A DNA stretch of 18,315 bases from Nanobdellota archaeon (GTDB lineage Archaea; Nanobdellota; Nanobdellia; SCGC-AAA011-G17; JAFCDX01), in NCBI GenBank assembly GCA_018816585.1, contig JAHIVQ010000025.1, forward strand, positions 1-18,315, given 5' to 3'. A model generated the notes under the pieces. The model had not been told where the DNA came from and made no database searches. It saw nothing but the letters and a program-made list of their open reading frames with translations. Of the stretch, positions 14,027 through 18,315 are shown piece by piece. Positions within the stretch are counted from its first letter, which is position 1, and the number at the start of each line of letters is the position of its first letter. Made by a program: the position numbers and the translations under genes.

Positions 14027-14662
14027 TTATAATATATATTTTAATTCATTTATATATCTTATGATTTTAAATGGTCTTTCTTTTTTTAATTGTTCTTTAG
14101 TATAATGTCCAGATAAAACTGCAATAGCTTTTATTCTTGCTTTTTTTGCTGCCCTTATATCATAAATTGAATCTCCTATATGATAAACTGCATTTTCTTT
14201 TGCAAGTTTTTCTGCTAAAAATAATTCATCTGGCCAGGGTTTTGGGTGCTTTACATTATCATCTCCAATAATAATATCAAAATATTTTTTATTTAATCTT
14301 GCCCCTTTTAATAATTTAATTATAGATTTATGAGAACAATTTGATATTACAGCTATTTTATATTTTGGTTTTAAATATTTTAGTGTTTTTTCTACACATG
14401 GAATTATTTTTGATAACTTGTAACTTTTACTCCATAAATATTTATCGTGATATTTTCCAATTTTTTTTATTATATTTTGATCATCTGATTTTGAAATTGC
14501 TTTTGCAACATCTTTTTTAGGCTTTCCAAAATGAATATAGATTTCTTTATCTTTTAAAACCTTTAATTTCAATTTTTTTAGTGCATATTGATAGGCAATA
14601 ACGTGGGCTTTATCAGAATTCAATAAAGTGTTATCCAAATCAAATGTGATTAGTGGTTTCAT
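14027..14662 (-). CDS. HAD-superfamily phosphatase, phosphoglycolate phosphatase-like
   Basis: A 211-residue haloacid dehalogenase-type hydrolase. Motif I is FDLDNTLLNS with nucleophile D8 and acid/base D10; motif II is S107 in VISNCS; motif III Lys is K141 in HPKPWPD; motif IV is G163-DSIYD168. A helical cap occupies about residues 15-95 (subfamily I, like phosphoglycolate phosphatase and PGMB). Its ATG overlaps the isomerase stop as ATGA and RuBisCO follows 14 nt later, so translation of the three is coupled. From context it may remove 2-phosphoglycolate formed by RuBisCO oxygenation, or dephosphorylate a pathway sugar phosphate or nucleotide; the sequence does not decide this. No signal peptide is seen. 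Confidence 0.88.
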   Translation of the reverse strand: MKPLITFDLDNTLLNSDKAHVIAYQYALKKLKLKVLKDKEIYIHFGKPKKDVAKAISKSDDQNIIKKIGKYHDKYLWSKSYKLSKIIPCVEKTLKYLKPKYKIAVISNCSHKSIIKLLKGARLNKKYFDIIIGDDNVKHPKPWPDELFLAEKLAKENAVYHIGDSIYDIRAAKKARIKAIAVLSGHYTKEQLKKERPFKIIRYINELKYIL

Positions 14663-15483
14663 TTAATCATCCAAGGATATTTTTTTTGTACTTGCATCAA
14701 GAAATTTTCTGGTTTTAGTATACCTAATTCTGAAATAATTGCTGTTATTAAATCTGGATCTATTTTTTCAAAAGCAGGATTAATAATATTAACTCCTCTT
14801 GGTGGATTTGACCATACTTCATTTTTAGGTCTTTTCTCTATTATTTCTGGAAAACCAAATATTGTTTTTGGATCAAATTTCCATGAATTAGTGCATATAT
14901 ATACAGGAATATCATATTTTTTTGCTATTTCACAAGCCATTTCTGATCCAATTTTGTTTATTACTTTACCTTCAGATGTAATTGCATCAGCACCAATAAA
15001 AACCATATCACATTTTTTAAGTGCAAATCTCATTGCAGAATCAACAAAATGAGAGTTTGGAATCTTTAATCTTGATAATTCCTTACTGGTTATTCTTCCT
15101 TGAAGCAAAGGCCTTGTTTCTGTATTGCGAACTAAAAATCTTTTACCTTTTTCTTTTGCATGCTTAAACATATTTATTACAGTACTAGAATGGCAATGAG
15201 TGTATAGAATGCTTTCATTTTGTATTAATTTAGATCCATATTCAGATATTAAAAAATCAGATTCTTCAAAATGAATTAGTGCTTTAGTTATATTTCCCTT
15301 ATCTAATTGCACAAAATTTAAAGCATTTCTTAAACAAGGTTCTGTTGGTCTTAAAGAAATTAATTTTCTTACTGCTGCTTTTGTTGGATTTAAGTAGTAT
15401 GCTTTTATTGCAGCTTTTGCTATATTTTCAGCACCCTGTATTTCAACCTCTTTTATTGCCTTGCATATCTGATTAAAATTCAT
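14659..15483 (-). CDS. ribose-1,5-bisphosphate isomerase (eIF2B-like)
   Basis: Converts ribose-1,5-bisphosphate to ribulose-1,5-bisphosphate, linking AMP phosphorylase to RuBisCO. The 274-residue protein has the eIF2B/MtnA-like fold. Visible features: QGAENIAKAA near the N-terminus; the catalytic Cys C97 in YTHCHSST; ETRPLLQGR (122-130); the catalytic Asp D166 in FIGADAI; and NKIGS (176-180). These match the archaeal e2b2-type isomerase and not eIF2B subunits, since the Cys/Asp pair is present. First gene of the operon isomerase-HAD-RuBisCO; it is somewhat shorter than the about 320-residue Thermococcus enzyme. A TATA-like TTTTATATATACTAT lies about 25-30 nt upstream of the ATG (15501-15517). 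AMP effector control is known for the family, not visible here. Confidence 0.9.
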   Translation of the reverse strand: MNFNQICKAIKEVEIQGAENIAKAAIKAYYLNPTKAAVRKLISLRPTEPCLRNALNFVQLDKGNITKALIHFEESDFLISEYGSKLIQNESILYTHCHSSTVINMFKHAKEKGKRFLVRNTETRPLLQGRITSKELSRLKIPNSHFVDSAMRFALKKCDMVFIGADAITSEGKVINKIGSEMACEIAKKYDIPVYICTNSWKFDPKTIFGFPEIIEKRPKNEVWSNPPRGVNIINPAFEKIDPDLITAIISELGILKPENFLMQVQKKYPWMIK

Positions 15484-15500
15484 ATTACTTAATATATTTT

Positions 15501-15517
15501 ATAGTATATATAAAACT
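15501..15517 (-). promoter_or_regulatory. TATA-like box of the isomerase-HAD-RuBisCO operon
   Basis: The minus strand reads AGTTTTATATATACTAT, centred about 27 nt before the ATG at 15483. The operon's first gene is then leaderless, while the two later genes rely on coupling or a ribosome-binding site. Confidence 0.5.
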
Positions 15518-15537
15518 TTTTCTTTTTTAATCAAAAA

Positions 15538-15547
15538 CTATTTAAAG
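15538..15547 (+). promoter_or_regulatory. TATA-like box of the SpoIIM-like/aglB pair
   Basis: CTATTTAAAG lies 21-30 nt before the ATG at 15568 in the 84-nt divergent region shared with the isomerase gene. An earlier ATG at 15551 runs into a stop after four codons and is not used. Confidence 0.45.
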
Positions 15548-15567
15548 TTCATGAATTTGGGTTAAAT

Positions 15568-16419
15568 ATGGTTTTAGAGTCTATAATAAGCCCTAGAAAA
15601 GCTGAAAAAAAGTGGTGGGAATTATTTTTTATAGGTTTTTTATATGCTAGTATTGCCATATTTCTTAGTATATGGATATTTGAGCAATATGCAAGTTTAG
15701 TTATGGTATTTCTTACTGTTACAGCCAGTGTTCCATTAATGTATAATACTATGAGGTATGAGGAGCATGAAGATGTTATTTGTTCAACTGAATCCAAAAG
15801 AATGATAAACCATTTTAAGGTGCTAAGATTTTTGATAATGTTATTCTTAGGATTTGTCTTAGCATATACAATATTCTATGTATTTTTACCTAATGATATA
15901 GTACAAACAGTATTTAATTCACAAACACAGACAATTAATTCAATAAACTCTAGAGTAGCAGGTAATTTCTTTAATGATATGCAAATATTTGAGAAGATTT
16001 TTTTAAATAATATTAAGGTATTATTATTTTGTATATTTTTTGCATTTTTTTATGGTGCTGGAGCTATTTTTATTCTTACTTGGAATGCATCTGTAATATC
16101 TGCAGCTATTGGTAATATAATAAGGACAAATCTTGCAATTTATGCAAAGGATTTTGGTTTATTAAGTATATGGACTTATTTTAGCATATTTTCAGTAGGT
16201 ATATTGCGTTATTTAATTCATGGTATTCCTGAAATATTGGGTTACTTTGTTGGGGGTCTTGCTGGAGGTATTATTTCTGTAGCAATGATAAATCATGATT
16301 TAGACACAATAAAGTTTAAAAAGGTATTAATAGACAGTATTTATCTAATCGTACTGGCTGTTTTTATATTATTAATAGCAGCACTTATGGAGGTATTTTT
16401 AACACCTTTATTATTTTAA
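15568..16419 (+). CDS. SpoIIM-family (stage II sporulation protein M-like) integral membrane protein
   Basis: A 283-residue membrane protein resembling the SpoIIM/DUF95 family. About six hydrophobic segments are visible: near 20-38, 42-60, 88-110, 148-175, 198-240 and 255-283. Family hallmarks are NNIKVLLFCIFFAFFYGAGA (148-167) followed by FILTWNASVISAAIG, and HGIPEILGYFVGGLAGG. An extracytoplasmic loop of about 35 residues (NDIVQTVFNSQTQ...) lies between the third and fourth helices. SpoIIM has a sporulation role in Bacillus, but archaea do not sporulate; homologues here are of unknown function. The stop is 3 nt from the aglB start, so the two are co-transcribed, which suggests an envelope or glycosylation-related job. 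This link is inference. Confidence 0.8.
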   Translation: MVLESIISPRKAEKKWWELFFIGFLYASIAIFLSIWIFEQYASLVMVFLTVTASVPLMYNTMRYEEHEDVICSTESKRMINHFKVLRFLIMLFLGFVLAYTIFYVFLPNDIVQTVFNSQTQTINSINSRVAGNFFNDMQIFEKIFLNNIKVLLFCIFFAFFYGAGAIFILTWNASVISAAIGNIIRTNLAIYAKDFGLLSIWTYFSIFSVGILRYLIHGIPEILGYFVGGLAGGIISVAMINHDLDTIKFKKVLIDSIYLIVLAVFILLIAALMEVFLTPLLF

Positions 16420-16422
16420 AAA

Positions 16423-18315
16423 ATGGAAAATAGTGAAATAGAACAGAGAAAAGAGAATTTTATAAAATCCATTAAGGAAAATAAAAATATTATATCTTAT
16501 GTTTTGCTTGCCTTAATAATAGGATTTGCTACTTATATAAGAACGAGAAATATTAAGTGGTTTGTTGATATTACAACAGGTAAATATTTGCCTGGACCTG
16601 AAGCAGATACTTTTGTTTTTTTGAGATATGCTCAGTATATTGTAGAACATGGTTCATTGATGGCTCATGATATGATGCGTTATGTTCCTCTTGGTCTTGA
16701 TACAAAAGGCGAGGCTACATTAATATCTTATGTCATCGCTTATATGTACAAATTATTTCATATATTTAATCCTAATATAACTTTAGGATATACAGATGTT
16801 ATTTATCCAGTTATATTTTTTGCCATTAGTTTAGTATTCTTCTTTTTATTAGTAAGAAAAATATTTGATGAAAAGGTTGCTTTAGTTGCCTGTTTATTTT
16901 TAACTGTAGTACCAGGTTATTTATACAGAACTATTGCAGGATTTTCTGATAAAGAATCTTTAGGAATGGCTTTAATGTTTGCTACATTTTATTTTTATTT
17001 ATGTTTCTTTGACTCTAAAGACTTTAAGAAGATTATTTTGTTTTCTTTACTCTCTGCATTTTCAACATTCTTACTTGCTCTATCTTGGGGTGGAGTATCA
17101 TTTGTATTTGTTATAATAGCAGGATTTACACTATTCGAATTATTTATAGAGAAGTTTAAGGACAAAAATTACATATTTGGATATTGGGCTTATATAATTC
17201 CATTAACATTATTGCTTTTAATATTTTCTCCAGAAAGATTTACTCTTGGTATTCTTATTACTTCACTAACTTCATTTGGATTATATCTCGCTCTTGCAAT
17301 ATCTGTTATTTATTACCTTATTGAACATTTTAATTTATTTAATATAAAAACAAGATTTGAACATAAATTACCATTAGGTTTATTTAGCTTTATTATATCT
17401 CTCTTGTTAGGACTTTTAATAGTTTTAGTATTATGGCCAAATACTTTATTTTCTGAATTAAATAGTCTTTTAACCCTTTTTGTACAACCTTTTACAACAA
17501 GCCGATGGATATTGACAGTTGCAGAATCACATCAACCTTATTTTAATCCGGATTGGATATCTCAAATGGGTTTGAGCTATTTATTATTATTTTCAGTTGG
17601 ATTAATAATTTTATTTTATAATTTAATAAAACCTTTTGGTAGAAGAATAAAAGAATTAATTATAATCTGTTCTCTTTTTATATTCTCATTATTCTTCAGC
17701 AGATATTCATCAGATTCTTTACTTAATGGAACAAGTACAATTTCAATAGTCTTATATCTTGGTTCATTAGCTTTATTTTTTGGAATAATAATTTATAGTT
17801 ATATTAATTCATATTACAAAGATAAAAACTTACATTCAAAATTTAGTCAGATAAATAATAATTATATTTTTGTTATTATTTGGTTTACTTTTATGGCGAT
17901 AGGAGCAAGAAGCGCGATAAGGCTTGTTTTTGTTTTAATTCCTGTTGCTACAATTATGGCTTCATTTTCCATAGTTTATCTTGTGAATTATTTTAAAAAA
18001 TATAAAAACAACCAATATGGATTATGGATATCAGCAGGAATTATTATTGGAGTTTTATTTTTAGTTTTTATTCCATTTGCACAAACAACATTAAACCAGG
18101 CACAATATATTGGTCCAATGTATAACCAACAGTGGCAATATGCTGGTGCTTGGGTAAGAAATAACACAGAACCAAATTCAGTATTTGCTCATTGGTGGGA
18201 TTATGGTTATCTTGTGCAAACTGGTTTTGAAAGACCAACAATAACAGATGGAGGTAATTTTATTTATGCATGGAATTATTATATGGGAAGAAATGTTTTA
18301 ACTGGTCATTCTGAA
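16423..18315 (+). CDS. aglB: oligosaccharyltransferase AglB/Stt3, C-terminus beyond window
   Basis: Membrane oligosaccharyltransferase that moves a lipid-linked glycan to Asn of N-x-S/T sequons on exported proteins. I translated the frame from ATG 16423 to the window end (631 residues, no stop). An N-terminal cytosolic stretch of about 30 residues is followed by many transmembrane segments. The first outer loop holds the metal-binding acid D62 (GPEADTFVFLRYAQ) and the EHG segment; GFSDKESLGM lies in the next loop; T365-VAE368-SHQP is the TIxE-type motif of external loop 5; and W591-WDYG595 is the sequon-binding signature, opening the C-terminal soluble domain. It follows the SpoIIM-like gene after 3 nt. 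The heavily sequoned surface protein at 9580-11355 is a likely substrate. The missing part should hold the rest of the C-terminal domain, including the DK/MI-type motif. Confidence 0.94.
   Translation, partial: MENSEIEQRKENFIKSIKENKNIISYVLLALIIGFATYIRTRNIKWFVDITTGKYLPGPEADTFVFLRYAQYIVEHGSLMAHDMMRYVPLGLDTKGEATLISYVIAYMYKLFHIFNPNITLGYTDVIYPVIFFAISLVFFFLLVRKIFDEKVALVACLFLTVVPGYLYRTIAGFSDKESLGMALMFATFYFYLCFFDSKDFKKIILFSLLSAFSTFLLALSWGGVSFVFVIIAGFTLFELFIEKFKDKNYIFGYWAYIIPLTLLLLIFSPERFTLGILITSLTSFGLYLALAISVIYYLIEHFNLFNIKTRFEHKLPLGLFSFIISLLLGLLIVLVLWPNTLFSELNSLLTLFVQPFTTSRWILTVAESHQPYFNPDWISQMGLSYLLLFSVGLIILFYNLIKPFGRRIKELIIICSLFIFSLFFSRYSSDSLLNGTSTISIVLYLGSLALFFGIIIYSYINSYYKDKNLHSKFSQINNNYIFVIIWFTFMAIGARSAIRLVFVLIPVATIMASFSIVYLVNYFKKYKNNQYGLWISAGIIIGVLFLVFIPFAQTTLNQAQYIGPMYNQQWQYAGAWVRNNTEPNSVFAHWWDYGYLVQTGFERPTITDGGNFIYAWNYYMGRNVLTGHSE

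Noticed and set aside
13789..14064. A plus-strand open frame over the RuBisCO start
   Set aside because: It is the antisense shadow of the RuBisCO N-terminus; its presence mainly reflects that the minus-strand frame is coding.
1..18315. CRISPR arrays, insertion sequences or defence islands
   Set aside because: No regularly spaced repeats, transposase, or Cas-like genes were found on either strand.

Overview
The window looks like a low-GC archaeal chromosome, most likely from a DPANN lineage such as Woesearchaeota/Pacearchaeota; that placement is inference. The archaeal signs are: TATA-like boxes about 25-30 nt upstream of many start codons (leaderless transcripts); an AglB/Stt3 oligosaccharyltransferase with WWDYG; a serine tRNA interrupted by two introns with bulge-helix-bulge splice sites; a form III type RuBisCO next to an eIF2B-like ribose-1,5-bisphosphate isomerase; and AMP phosphorylase. 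It is densely packed, with no gene-free stretch over 300 bases.

Positions 1-2542 hold a truncated ferredoxin gene, an archaeal-type thymidylate synthase, a small Cys-rich protein, a dCTP deaminase/dUTPase-family protein and a dCMP deaminase. Positions 2543-6063 (minus strand) are an operon nrdR-nrdD-nrdG for the anaerobic class III ribonucleotide reductase, its activase and the NrdR repressor. In front of nrdR are two 16-bp palindromes exactly 31 bp apart that match the NrdR-box consensus. Together these genes cover NTP reduction to dNTP and the dCMP/dUTP to dUMP to dTMP branch.

Positions 6243-9490 (plus strand) hold a HEPN/DUF4145-like protein, an AI-2E/PerM-type membrane transporter and, overlapping it by 11 nt, AMP phosphorylase. 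Positions 9580-11355 encode a large surface protein with about 30 N-glycosylation sequons and a C-terminal membrane anchor. Positions 11421-11574 (minus) are tRNA-Ser(UGA) with one intron in the anticodon loop and a second in the T loop. A free-standing LAGLIDADG endonuclease gene (11622-12746) starts 47 nt from the tRNA 5' end and its last 33 nt are antisense to the RuBisCO 3' end.

Positions 12714-15483 (minus) are an operon: ribose-1,5-bisphosphate isomerase, HAD phosphatase, RuBisCO. With AMP phosphorylase this completes the archaeal AMP pathway (AMP to ribose-1,5-bisphosphate to RuBP to two 3-phosphoglycerate). RuBisCO has no ATG/GTG/TTG at its conserved N-terminus; the reading frame and a GAGGTG ribosome-binding site indicate an AUU start at 14012, giving 432 residues. 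Positions 15568-18315 (plus) hold a SpoIIM-family membrane protein and the truncated aglB, whose product would glycosylate proteins such as the surface protein.

The most notable items are the two-intron tRNA with a T-loop intron, the bacterial-style tandem NrdR operator in an archaeon, the probable AUU-initiated RuBisCO, and the HAD phosphatase embedded between the last two enzymes of the AMP pathway.
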